Source: Spirometra erinaceieuropaei
Lineage: Eukaryota; Platyhelminthes; Cestoda; Diphyllobothriidea; Diphyllobothriidae
DNA length: 64,000 nucleotides
Assembly (NCBI GenBank): GCA_902702965.1
Contig: CACRXP010000396.1
Coordinates: forward strand, 487,060 to 551,059
Reading direction: 5' to 3'
Shown: positions 44,182 to 55,100 of the stretch, piece by piece
Position numbering within the stretch: position 1 is the stretch's first letter
Layout of the letters: each line of letters opens with the position of its first letter
Program-made: the position numbers and the translations under genes
The notes under the pieces: model-generated
Database searches by the model: none
Told to the model about the DNA's origin: nothing
What the model saw: the letters and a program-made list of their open reading frames with translations, nothing else

Positions 44182-44697
44182 TTGATGGAACAATCCGTTC
44201 CGAAGAAGCCCGTTATAATATGTTTACCTTTTAAGGGTGATAGCGTCTCAAACACAATCAAGCGACGCTTGCGTTGCACCATAGAAAGAACGTACAGCGC
44301 AGCAGACCTTGATTTCATCAGTAACACCAAACGCCTTCCAATTAACCGGGTAAAGGATGCCTTGCCGACGCACGCCACCCCACATTACGTGTATGAATTC
44401 ACATACACTTGCGGATGCAAGTACATCGGACGAACACAAAGACAATTAGCAACCAAGGCCGCTGAGAATTTGCCTAATTGGCTTTTCAAACAGGAAAACA
44501 AAGCCCCCTGCTCGTCTTTAAAAAAACACCTGTTAGACAGGGGTCATGTTGTTGACCCTAAAACAGGTTTTCGAGTGCTCGCCCGAGCGCATACAACTCG
44601 AACCTTGCGTTATATGGAAGCAGCTTACATACGGAGGGAGAAAACAGACCTGTACAAGCAGTTAGACCACGTAATCAATCTGCAGTTACCCTGGTGA
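44182..44697 (+). CDS. PLE group C: RT-EN linker and GIY-YIG endonuclease (171-codon intact frame)
   Basis: The longest intact transposon frame of this kind here. Residues about 10-60: KKPVIICLPFKGDSVSNTIK, RTYSAADLDF and KDALPTH, the PLE segment between RT and endonuclease. Residues about 70-100: YVYEFTYTCGCKYIGRTQRQ, the GIY-YIG strand pair with Cys residues, then AENLPNWLFKQENK, LDRGHVVDP and TLRYMEAAYIRREKTDLYKQ; stop at 44695. The RT core is not found just upstream, so it is 5'-truncated. The methionine start is arbitrary. Confidence 0.8.
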   Translation: MMEQSVPKKPVIICLPFKGDSVSNTIKRRLRCTIERTYSAADLDFISNTKRLPINRVKDALPTHATPHYVYEFTYTCGCKYIGRTQRQLATKAAENLPNWLFKQENKAPCSSLKKHLLDRGHVVDPKTGFRVLARAHTTRTLRYMEAAYIRREKTDLYKQLDHVINLQLPW

Positions 44698-47165
44698 CCT
44701 TCACGCCTCAAGTTATTTTTGACTGCGATTTGCCGGTTATATTCCGGCCCCACTATTTCCTATATGATGCTTATTGGAACGTGTTTCATATGATTGTTCA
44801 ATGCCTTGAACCTTGGCCTTGCTCTTACGCACTGACATTCTGTAAAAATTCATACTGCTCTGCGCTTTCATTCGTTACCTATGTTATGCAGAGACGGACT
44901 GCAGTTGACTAGGCGTCACGAAATTTATTGACCTTAATAAATTCTGCCATACATGCCTGTTTTAAATGGATAAAGTTGATGCGTAGTAACGTCAGTTTTT
45001 TCATTCTGTCGCTAGAAATTTCGAACTACGGAGGTTAAATACATGGATTCATCTCCCAAAATAGGCGAAGTTTTCCTGAATGCAAAAAACAAACATTAGT
45101 CCCCTTAAACAAAGAATAATTGTGCGAATTTTTCACACTTATAGTCAACATATTCGATATTGTGATTGCGTTCACAGAAATGGACTGCCGACATTTAACG
45201 GTACGTGCCAGAGGAAGAAATAAAATGACCTCGAGGTGATTGTCGTATCAGGGAGGTTAAAGATATCTTAAAGTAGATGCAGGTTGAAAGTGCGGTTGTT
45301 TAAAAGCTCAAGTACTAAAATAACCACTTATTTAACCAATGAAACCACGAGGGACCAGGGCTTGTAAGTCCACAAACTTCTTGGCAAGTCAAATTCCGGT
45401 GTTTTCCGGGGTTAAAACTCTCTTGGTAAAAAATGTTGTACCGACTCTACTTTTTTCCGTTCAGTAGCCAGCATGATATAAGATGAATCCGAACAGTATT
45501 CCAGGCCAGGTCTAATGTATATTTTTAAAAGACGCATTCTTAAATCGCTAATTTTAAAATTTCGGATAATAAACTCGTTCATTCTGCTTTTTTAAGAAAT
45601 TATCAGGACTCGGTGCGCTAAAAGATTAAGACTCTTGGGATAAGATACACCCAGAGCTCTGATTACTCCGGGCACACTTATGTCGTGACATTCAGTACTT
45701 CGTGGAGGCTAGTATTTGTGGCTAACCATCATAACTTAGTAGTTATACCAAGTAAAAGGGAAAGACGTCATGAGCAGCACCACTGGACAAAGGCCACAGG
45801 TTGCTCTTCTGGCGTTCCAACAAGATATCGCGATCTACCGGGTTATAGCACTATAAAACCTTAAAATAGTCGGCATAAATGAGGGGCTTACCATTCTGGG
45901 ATACATTTAGTACGTCGTTGACAAAAAGGCAAAATAATAGCGTGCTGAATACTTCATAGTCTTCAGTCTTTTCCTTCGACCGCTCATAAAACAGAAGGTG
46001 TATTTGGTTTGTTGGAACTTTTGATATAAGATACCTCTTAAAGGCGACTACCGAAAGAGTGAATAGCTAGGCTTTATTTTCACGCAGAAGGACGGTTTGA
46101 TCACATCTAAAGACTCACTCAGATAGGAAACCTCATCGTTTAATAAGATGGACGTCCACAACAAAAATATAAACGAATATGACTTCTATCAGTTAGAAAC
46201 CTCTCTCTAATAAGTTGCCCCTTCAAGGAGTGACTTAATACTACGTTTAACTGACGGATGTCTATTTTACAGTTTTGCGCGGTTAAGCTAGGAAAAACCC
46301 TGACACTTTGACGGTTTCTTTCGTGTGGCTAAAAGTACTGGCCATTTTCAGTCACAAACGTGAGAACATGCCTTTCTGTTCTTATTGCGTCCGTTTTCGC
46401 TATTTCTACTTACTTTTCAGGCTGCGTTATTCTATTGTGAATTCAGTGTGAAGTGGCCATATACATACCGATATTTTTCTGAAACTGTTAGTATCCTGCT
46501 CGTTTCGTTTCTTAATAACTTATGCATAGAAAATAGACTGCATACGATGTAATTTCTCATGTATTCAAAAGTGAAAACTACGATTCGATGGTGGCCACTT
46601 CTGTGACAGAAAATCTAACTTTCTAAACGGCAAAACGGTTTTACCCCATTTGAATGAAGGATTGCTTGTGAGCATTATTATCGCCTTTTATGGCATTATA
46701 CCCCAAAGATCTGCTAATCCGACTTTTAAAAATCAATAAAACGTTTGGTTATCTAAATATAACATATTACTAGCAAACTGATTTCCACGCCTAGCACTGG
46801 GCAAAAACCCAATTTTCAAGTGCAGGAATATCTATTTGGTAAAACACTCTCGAGAGTAAATTACTGTCTTCTCAAAGACCAACACGCTCAAATACGCACC
46901 AAAAGTCTCGGACAGGTATTGGCGCAGGAAAATTGCACGAATACATTGCAACGTAAATTTTTACCTTAATTTATGAACACTTTGCACAGGAAAAGGGCAT
47001 TTATCTAAAAATGCTGGACGGGCAAGAAATATGCGCAACGTTTAAGATGTCCGGAAATACTCATATCAATTTTGTCATCAGGTTTCCCGTTAAAGGTCAC
47101 GTAGGGTAAATCTAACGTACTTGGTTACATCTATCGCAACACGTACTCTGTGCGTCATCTATGGA
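44698..47165. repeat. Long non-coding tail of the group C PLE repeat, shared with two other loci
   Basis: Blocks recur in order at 53950-54860 and 55590-56703, for example the series at 46622-46830 (ATCTGCTAATC, AAAATCAATAAAAC), 54400-54520 and 56200-56420. The 3' limits agree (about 47165, 54850, 56703). It contains an antisense LINE insertion. Confidence 0.6.
45330..46010 (-). mobile_element. LINE reverse transcriptase fragment
   Basis: The minus strand decodes FSTLLFCLFVNDVLNVSQNG, KPLIYADYFKVL (YADD box with Tyr for the second Asp), a later RALGVSYPKSLNLLAHR and FKISDLRMRLLKIYIRPGLE followed by YCSDSSYIML: RT palm to C-terminal LINE signatures. Frameshifts and stops make it a dead copy inserted in the PLE tail. 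Confidence 0.65.
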
Positions 47166-47324
47166 TAACCATATTGCCAACCGCTGGAATAGGCCATATT
47201 TCCGTCTTTTTAAGAACCAAGACCAGCGTAGCACAGAACGAGTTTTTCTACCCCTGGACCTGAAAACGACAGGCAAACCACGAGTGATAAATCTGTGCCC
47301 TCATAAATTTTTGTCTGTTGCTGT

Positions 47325-47410
47325 TTCTGACGATGGGTTAAAAAGACAATCTAAAATTGTCAGACAAAAAATTCTTGTTCCAACGATTGCGTCCCCTTCT
47401 TCTTGTTTTC
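47325..47410 (+). mobile_element. Decayed PLE end with hammerhead remnant
   Basis: CTGACGATGGGTT, AATCTAAAATTGTCAGAC and CTTGTTCCAACGATTGCGTC follow the order of intact ends (CTGATGATGGGTT.., GAAACGTCAGGC.., CTTGTTCC..CGATCGC). The core GAAA is lost. Confidence 0.5.
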
Positions 47411-47516
47411 TCTTATTTAAAAATTTGGAAGATTTCTAATGGCAAAGTGTGGGAGATAGGAATGCCTGGACTGGTGGACAAGGCTTGATACGAACCAAAG
47501 CCGTTTACTTTGCATC

Positions 47517-47757
47517 TCACCTAATGTAAGCAAAAATTCTGAAATAAGTTTTCAGTTCAAAAAGGATACTTAAGCAGGTTTCTAATAGTAATTATTGTGC
47601 CACATAGTATAAAGATAGTTCATTCAAGTCAGGATGTCGACTTTTCAGTTAAATGTTTCTTGGTCGCCTGCAAGAACTACATTCTGTAGAAAGGTCTACT
47701 TTCGTAACATCAGTTTTTCCCTTCATCTTTGATGTTTTCGTAAATTTAAGCTTAGTT
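47517..47757. mobile_element. MITE left arm, truncated
   Basis: Left arm (AAAAATTCTGAAATAAGTTT, CAGGATGTCGACTTTTCAG) breaks off where the PLE group B RT begins. Confidence 0.6.
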
Positions 47758-47762
47758 TGTGA

Positions 47763-49150
47763 AAAACGATTTTCTGTCTGCCAGTCAGCAGGAAATAGGA
47801 ATTCCGACAAAGACGCTCAAGGAACTATTACTAAGCTGCACATTAAATGTGCAGTTCCTGTTCGACAACCAACTCTATAGACAAGTAGACGGCGTTACCA
47901 TGGGCTGATCCCTTTGACCTCTCCTAGCAGATGTCTTCATGGTCAAATTAGAGAAATTCCAACTAAGCAATCAGATCGATAAGCTTAAACATTACGGTCG
48001 CTATGTTGATGATATCTTTGCAATTAACACTGCAGAAACCGTCGTAGCTACCCTCTTAGATGCGACAAATCGGGCATATACGTCAATCGAATTCACGCTG
48101 GAGATCGAAACGGCCAGTTTGCTCCCTTTCTTAGATACTCTTCTAAGCAGGAGACCTGACGGGAGTGTCCGAAGAAGCGTCTATCGGAAGAAAACCTGGT
48201 TTGGACAATACACAAACTTTGCCAGTTTCGTACCCCTTCCAGCAAACACGAAATCCAGTCCGATGTTTGGCACAAAGAGCTAGAAAAATTTGCTCGACAG
48301 ATAGCATCGAGGAGATCAGAAAAATCCAGGACTTCCTTCGCAAAAATGGGTATCCTGACAGGTAAATTGCAAAGAACATTGCCAAAAGACCGATCAAACC
48401 CGCTACACCGACCGCTGTAAAGAAAACTTTGTTCTTCAATGTCCCTTTCCAATGGGACGCTGCGAGTGAACACTTAAGGAAACACCTTGATCAAGCTGTC
48501 TCGCGAACCTTCCCAGCAGCGAGGATTCAAGTATCCTTCTCTACTAACCTTATTTTACGCGGAGAAGGTAAAGATAAGTTGCCACCGCATACCACCTCAA
48601 TGTGCATATATTCCTTCACTTGCTCCTGTGGAGCAGGTTGTATTGGTCGCACAAGTCGGCGCTTATCCAAGAGAATACGCGAACACCTCCCGGCATGGCT
48701 GGGAAAAGGTGAAACAAGGAGTATAAGCAGCGCCATTCTCGCGCATGTGGTCGATTCCGGACATCGTGTGGACCCCAACGAAGCATTGCGTGTGATTTAT
48801 AAGGTCCCATCGAGCTATCCCAAGCTACTAGGCCAGCGCCTGTTAACGACAGCGGAAGCGGTCGCCATTAGGTTAAGAAAGCCAGCCTTATGCGCACAGA
48901 AGAACCACGTTCAGGCTCCGCGCCTACAGTGCTCGACGGCTGACTAACGGTGTAACTTCCCCCGCGCACTTCCGCTCTCACCCCGACCCTGACAATGACT
49001 ACTATTTCCCCCCTCCCTACCCCCTCCCCCACAGTCCCACATCCCGCCTATGTTTTAAGGAGAACTTTTATCGATTTCTCTGATTGCTGACATGTTTGAC
49101 TTCTACCCCGTGTCTATATAACTGTATTGGCCCGATGAGTATTTATCGAA
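47763..49150 (+). mobile_element. PLE group B copy: RT core, thumb, GIY-YIG endonuclease and 3' end
   Basis: Most complete group B copy. RT: TLKELLLSCTLNVQFLFDNQ, LYRQVDGVTMG, then stops, PLLADVFMVKLEKF, HYGRYVDDIFAI with an intact YVDD box (48002-48013), SIEFTLEIETASLLPFLDTL. A shift near 48245 leads to IRKIQDFLRKNGYP, a stop at 48363, and the endonuclease frame to 48947: [49 protein letters not shown] and QRLLTTAEAVAIRL. The 3' end to about 49150 matches 20812-20905. Two or more breaks make it non-autonomous. Confidence 0.8.
48429..48947 (+). CDS. Group B endonuclease frame (172 codons, intact)
   Basis: Uninterrupted from the RT-EN linker (FFNVPFQWDAASEHLRKHLD) through CSCGAGCIGRTSRRLSKRIR to a stop at 48945. 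The nuclease domain keeps its YIG-like strand (CIG), the Arg-rich helix and Glu of REHLP. It could fold, but lacks the RT in frame. Confidence 0.7.
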   Translation: MFFNVPFQWDAASEHLRKHLDQAVSRTFPAARIQVSFSTNLILRGEGKDKLPPHTTSMCIYSFTCSCGAGCIGRTSRRLSKRIREHLPAWLGKGETRSISSAILAHVVDSGHRVDPNEALRVIYKVPSSYPKLLGQRLLTTAEAVAIRLRKPALCAQKNHVQAPRLQCSTAD

Positions 49151-49199
49151 AGCTATGTATGCTCGCCTCCTAGTCTTCTGATTACTGCTATGGGAATTT

Positions 49200-49980
49200 T
49201 CGCAACTCTAAAAAATGTTTTTTTCTTGTGGCCATGTGGTAGAAACATACGTATTTAATAACGGCTATTACTCGGTTTAAAATAACGTTTTCGGTTCCCC
49301 AATCACTTCGAAACTGGCCTGCCGCGCACTTGAATTTAATGAAAAACATACACTGCTGTAGGTTGCTGAAAAGTGAAAAAAGATCTGTTACGCTGCCTGG
49401 GTCCCAGACAAGCAATGATAGACGCATCTAATAATGAAACCGGACTAAGTGGGGTTTTACGGGTGAGGCAGGGGGAAACAGTGGAAAAGTCGGTCAGTGG
49501 TGGTATTCTGCCAAGGAATAACCCAAAAGTACAACATTTGCTTAAATGGATACAAAAATCACAATGTCACTACTACGTAATTTACAAAATGGGCAAACTA
49601 ACTCGACAAACCAAAGGGCGCCTCAGAAAATCCTAGATGAACGGCCAATGTCACCGAAAGGGAACTGAATAAATCAATAACCAACTGGAATGAACGCGGG
49701 ACTCTGACGACGTAGAAAGTGGGTGACAGATGAGCGTAATAAACAGCTAACCATGTCGGAACACAAGAACTGCGACGATACGGTGAAAAAAAGCAAAAAA
49801 AAGGGAAAATTTAATAAAAATATGGAAACCATCCGAACAAATATACCGAAAATAGTGAAAGAGAAACCTAGCCATTGAATCCGGACAAAAATGACAATAT
49901 TATGACGAAAATGTCGGAAAAGCCTCGGTGTGTATTGAAAAGATAATAAAATATTCAGCAGTATTTAATGAGCTCTAATC
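49200..49980. other. No recognisable gene
   Basis: An 87-codon frame (49373-49636) has no known motif. Composition turns A-rich toward the telomere-like array. Confidence 0.4.
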
Positions 49981-49984
49981 TTTG

Positions 49985-50530
49985 TTCTAAACCCAAACTT
50001 AATGCTGACATTAATCCAAAACCTTGCCCTAACTTCTACCTCGACCCTCGCCTCGGCTCACATCCAAAACCAAGCCCCAGCCCTAACAACAACCATAACT
50101 GAAATCCTAACCATATGCCTGAATCCGACTCCAAGATTAATATTCAAATTCGGACAGTGTTCCAAAACTAAACCCAGAATATTTTACGCCTAACCGTAAG
50201 TCCGATCGTAAACCCAACCATAAACTTTAATTCCAAACCGTATCCTTGCCCCAACTCTAAACGAAACCCTAACCCATGAACTTAACCCTAGACGTAGAAC
50301 AAATCCTAACCTTAATCTTACCACAAACCCTAACGTCAAGTTCCTTTAGATCACTGAAACTGACCTACTCCCCAAAACTTCCACCAAGCAGCCTTTATCC
50401 TAGGCATGAGATTAAGTATTAATTTAACCCTTAAGCTAAGCATAAACCTGAAACGGCTCCCAAAAAACCTAGAGGCAAGCCATAAATGTTACCCTAAAAC
50501 TAACCGCAGCCCACAAACATCAGAGCGAGA
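49985..50530. repeat. Longest degenerate telomere-like array (CCCTAA strand)
   Basis: Irregular CCTAACC, AACCCTAAC, AACCATAA and CCTTAA units over about 550 bases; exact hexamers are few, so it is old. Confidence 0.7.
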
Positions 50531-50744
50531 CAAAAAAGCCAAACGTTAACCGCCTACTGGAATCAAAAACAGTATGAAGATAATTACACGTCAACGAACC
50601 CGGACAGCCTAATAGAGCTCTACCAACAGATGTCATATGGGGTTCATAACCTTTTGTATAGGATCGTGCTTTTGTTGTCCAATACACAGACACCACTAAT
50701 AAAGATGCCGATGCGATGCTGTATGAATAGACATAATTTTAAAC

Positions 50745-51040
50745 TTTTGAAGGCTGGAAGATACTCTTTCTGTAAGCGAAAAATTTAAAAAACCGTTATT
50801 TGCTACCGAATGAGTACGAGAATAAAAAATGAGAAAACTTCACACTACTCACATAATCATTTTTGAATAGTGTGGTTTCCACAGACTGGCCGAAAGAGCT
50901 TGTTCAAAAGCCGGCATCCTGATATGCCTGATATGTATGGGCATTAAGGCTGCAACCCTCCTTGGGTTATCTTTCGAAATCGAAAAACATTTCAGAATTT
51001 TGGTTAACATCTCATGAGGTAGCAAATCCACTGTACTCTG
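50745..51040. mobile_element. MITE right part
   Basis: Right arm GCCGGCATCCTGATATGCC, CAGAATTTTGGTTAACATC, TCATGAGGTAGCAAATCC, ACTGTA. The left arm is absent. Confidence 0.6.
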
Positions 51041-52080
51041 TACCAGTATATGGGTGTTGATTCATTCTATGAGTAACGATCGCATAATGCTTGGTGAAAT
51101 CTCTCCTTGAATGTTCAGATGATTTTCAACAGTGGCCTGAGATCTGCAGTTGCTTAACTAGCGAGACAAATCTCTGTGACGCAGAGGATGGATCAGGTGC
51201 GAACTATGAATCGTGTTCTGTAGTTCAAGCACTTAGAGCATTTTTAACTTCAGCCCACGAAACAGGTAGAATCCGTTTGACAAAGTACGATGCGGTCACT
51301 TAAAAACTTCCCTCTGTTACTTTACATAAATCTCTGGCTTGTAGACGTTGTTTTATTCAGTGCATAATGTGGCGGGTATACAATCCTCTCTCTAAGGCAA
51401 ATGTCGTTGATTTCACCTAGTAATCGACATATTTTATGAGACTTGCACATGAACTGTCAATATCCGATCATGTAAAGAATTCGCTCAGTGCGACGGATCC
51501 TACACTGTCACTCAAATGCGGACATAACCAATTTATCGTCTGGATAGCAGTTTTATGCCAGAAGCCTCCTTTAAGGACACTTGGCGTGGCGATCGATCTT
51601 GGCGTATGAATTGAAAAGCCCCGTCTCCAAGCCGAAAGAACCTACGTGTGTTAGCTGCAAGTTGTCGGTGTAAGAACACCCTATATAAGAGGTTGAAAAA
51701 ACGAACGACTACCGTCCTACTGCCTGTTACGTGCTTTCCAAGCTGCTTTTTGTGAGTTCAAAAAGGCTATTTTTTATGGACTTCAACTGAACATAAGAGA
51801 TTGCCTATTGATTCCTGCCCACCGTCATCATTAATGTGAACGTGCCAGACTGAATAAACAGCGTTCGGCCAATTAATTATAAAGGCCCTTTTCCGATCAG
51901 ATGTTTCAGCGCATACATCGTTGAATGATAAACAGTTATTTCTACCAAGTTTTTCTGCCTGATAGCACTGATTAACTGAACTAACTAACTGAGGTTTTTT
52001 CAAAACCCTTCTTAGACTTAAGGAAATAGTTTGGGTATGCAGCGTTTAGCCAGTTATTTTGGCAAGTGCATTAACTCCGC
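51041..52080. other. Upstream flank of CA-2, nothing recognised
   Basis: Short frames only; a promoter cannot be assigned. Confidence 0.4.
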
Positions 52081-52082
52081 CC

Positions 52083-52116
52083 TGATTATCTTTTAATCTT
52101 CTTTAGCAGACAACTG
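52083..52116 (+). promoter_or_regulatory. Putative splice or trans-splice acceptor just upstream of the CA-2 start
   Basis: CTGATTATCTTTTAATCTTC, then TTTAGCAG and a 6-nt leader before the ATG. It is conserved with CA-1 although intronic and flanking DNA elsewhere is not, which suggests function as a trans-splicing or 5'UTR intron acceptor. Confidence 0.4.
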
Positions 52117-52177
52117 ATGATACGAGACGTCGTGATTGCGCTGAATCTCCTAGTTGTCAGCTCTCTGGCGGACCATG
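52117..52177 (+). CDS. CA-2 exon 1: start codon and signal peptide
   Basis: ATG at 52117, then Met-Ile-Arg-Asp, a hydrophobic stretch (VVIALNLLVVSSLA) and Asp-His, ending one base into a codon before the donor GTGAGAA. It mirrors CA-1 exon 1 in peptide, length (61 nt) and phase, and joins G plus AC to give Asp in exon 2. Confidence 0.85.
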
Positions 52178-55100
52178 GTGAGAATTAATCTTTTACACAT
52201 TTTCATAACGACTGTTTGGCCCCGCTTTTGAAACAAATGTCGGACTTAGGCACGGGAAACCGAAATCGCCTATTTTAAAAATCGATTTGAATTAACTCGA
52301 TAAAATTTTATGCTGTGAAGACCATTGTCCGATAAGCTTTTTCAATGCCTGCATCGTTGAATCATTAAATATTATTTGCACCGCGCCGGTCAGCAAAAAT
52401 TTTTCTTTCCAAATGTAATGCTTCGCTGCTTAGCCATCAAATACTGCTCGAATGGACTCCTACACTTCAATCGATAATGTATATTGTCATTTCAAAAGGC
52501 AGAAACTCTGTTTGAAGTGGCGAAGCGTCCTCTATTTATTCTCAACCAAGTTGTAATTTTTGACTGCTTTGCAACACCCGGATGTTCACGCCTCGTAAGC
52601 TGTAGATGTTGATACTAGTATTTTTGGATAGTTGGCGATCATCCACTGTGAAAATCTGAAAAAATTAGGCACCTTTTTACGAACGACACGTGGCATCTCT
52701 TACTGGCAGTCCGACAACACTGCATCATGCGTTCAATAGGGGAGAAGTCCCACATTTGAGACCTTCGAATTCGTGCAGAGATAGAAGCAGCAACGGAACA
52801 GGCGACAGTTATAGGGGAGTGCTAGTCTATCAGCAGTCAGTGATGAACGTGACTGTGAGGGCCATATCAATAAACACATTGAATAAGTTCTCATCCGAGG
52901 CCCAGGATTCAGTCGATTCAATCGACAGGAGCAACAACTGAACAAGCGACAGTTATAGGACGTTTAAACCAATCATCGACCGACGGCGCAAGACTGGAGA
53001 TGACTGCGCAGGGCTCCGTATGCCGGTGTCGGATCGATAAATCGATTGGCTCAGTTCTCATCCGATGCCCGGGCTTCAATAAATGCTTGGTATGTTATGT
53101 TTTCGACGTGGGCGATTATCTTGGTACTGCAAAGTCAAACTTATGACCCATTTCGTAGGTGTAAGCTGCCATTCGTGATTATGCGTCGTCTCGTCGCACA
53201 GCCAGCTTATGCTCGTGTATGCACGATCCGAGCATGCTACTGTTTGGGGAAATAGGGCCTTAGTTATAATGGGTGACCTAACTCATGAAATGTGTGGAAT
53301 TTTTGGAATGATTGCTAATCGCTCGCAAACCGAAACCAATCCATGTTAATAAAGCAAAACTTTAACTGAACTAAAGGCATAAAATAAATAATAAAGGTAA
53401 TGTTGCGTCGTTGAGAAATGCTAATCTTTTTAGAAAGGCAAAAACTCGAAAACGTCAAAATGGTTGCAATTTAGTAAACTTCATTTTCAAATTTTCGAAA
53501 AGTCTACCCATAAAAAACCAGGTGAATATAAATAAAATGGGATAAGAGTTAAAAATAATATTTTAGTGAAGTTTACATTTAAATATCCTTTAAGAATTAA
53601 TGTAACACCAAAAATGGCGTCTTACTAACAGCCTACATCCTGAGTATAGATTCCGAAACAGTTTCCCAAGAATTCGTGGTATACTTTAGTTTTTTGAATT
53701 AATTGAGTTGCAGTTCAATATGAAAAGCAAGATTCCGCTTGCTTTGGCTGAGAGGGACATCATAAGAACAAAAGTGTTCATAAGGTCACATGTTGGCGGG
53801 CCGAATGGTGCCAAGTAATTTTTAATAGAATCGGCATTTTTAATCGTAAGCATGCCATAAAGTGCTTATAAAGAGAGCTTTTCTTCCGTTAAATTGATTT
53901 GCACTTCAGATCGGCCTTGGATTATCGATGAGTATTTCGCGATTTTCAGCGTTTTCATCCGATCGCCCACAAGGACAGATTCTGTATTATGTGGCTGCTA
54001 AAACTTTAAAACAAGGTACTTCGTTGAGGCTTTTACCGAAGTAACGAATTTTTGGGCTTTATTTTCATTTAGAACCTCATCTGGGTCACATCTGAAGACT
54101 CACGCAAACAGGAACCCAAATCGTCGACTAAAACTGACGTTTACAACAAAAATCAATAACGAATACACCTTAGATCAATAAGAAAAATTTCTCAAATAAA
54201 TTTCTTCTATAAGGAGTGTTTTTATATTACATTCCGTTGGCGAATGTCTGAGTACTTTAATTTTTTACAGTAAGGCCGAAAAAAATTTGACGCTTTCGGA
54301 CGTTCCTTTCACTTTGCTAAGAGATACCGTTATTTTTCGACCGCAAACTAAGGATTGGCTGGATGCGTCATTACTGCACTTTAGGGCACAAAATCGCATA
54401 GATCTGCTAATCTGAATTCTATAAATCGACAAAAATATAGTTCACTTAAAATAATCTTTGGTTTAAGTAGTTAAGTACCACGGTTACCATCAGACAAAAA
54501 TGGAAATTTCAAATCCGGGAACCTGTGTTTATTCATACTCTCTGTAGTATATTACTCTCCCTCCAATTAAAAACGCGCTCAGATAAACAACCGAAGTCCA
54601 TAGCAGTTATTAGCATAGGCAATTGCCTGACTACACCACGACGTCTATTTTCGACCAACTTTATGGACATTTTGTTTCAAAAAGTTACGTTGACACAATT
54701 TCTGCGCAAGATGAAGACATTTCCCTGAGAAATCTGAGCGGGAACGCAAAGGGCGCAACGTTTAAGACGTGCCTAATTCTCCAATCAGATTCCGTTACCA
54801 GGTTTCTTGAGATAGGTCACGTACTGTATATACTTTTTACTCGATTGCAAGGAGAATAATTGATGGACAACCTCGACAAATGTAAATTTTAGCAAGTTCT
54901 CTATCCCCAGCAGACTGGAAACTCAACGTGGAACTTTTGTTACAATTTTTACCGGTATGAATGTGAAACAGGTATAACAGTAGAGTTTATTTGAATCAAC
55001 AAATTTTGCGACAGCCTATCAACGGACGCCGCAACAGTTTTGTGTCCATCAGGTAGGCCTACATGCTCACATCTTATCAAATGGTGTTTAAGAATTCAAA

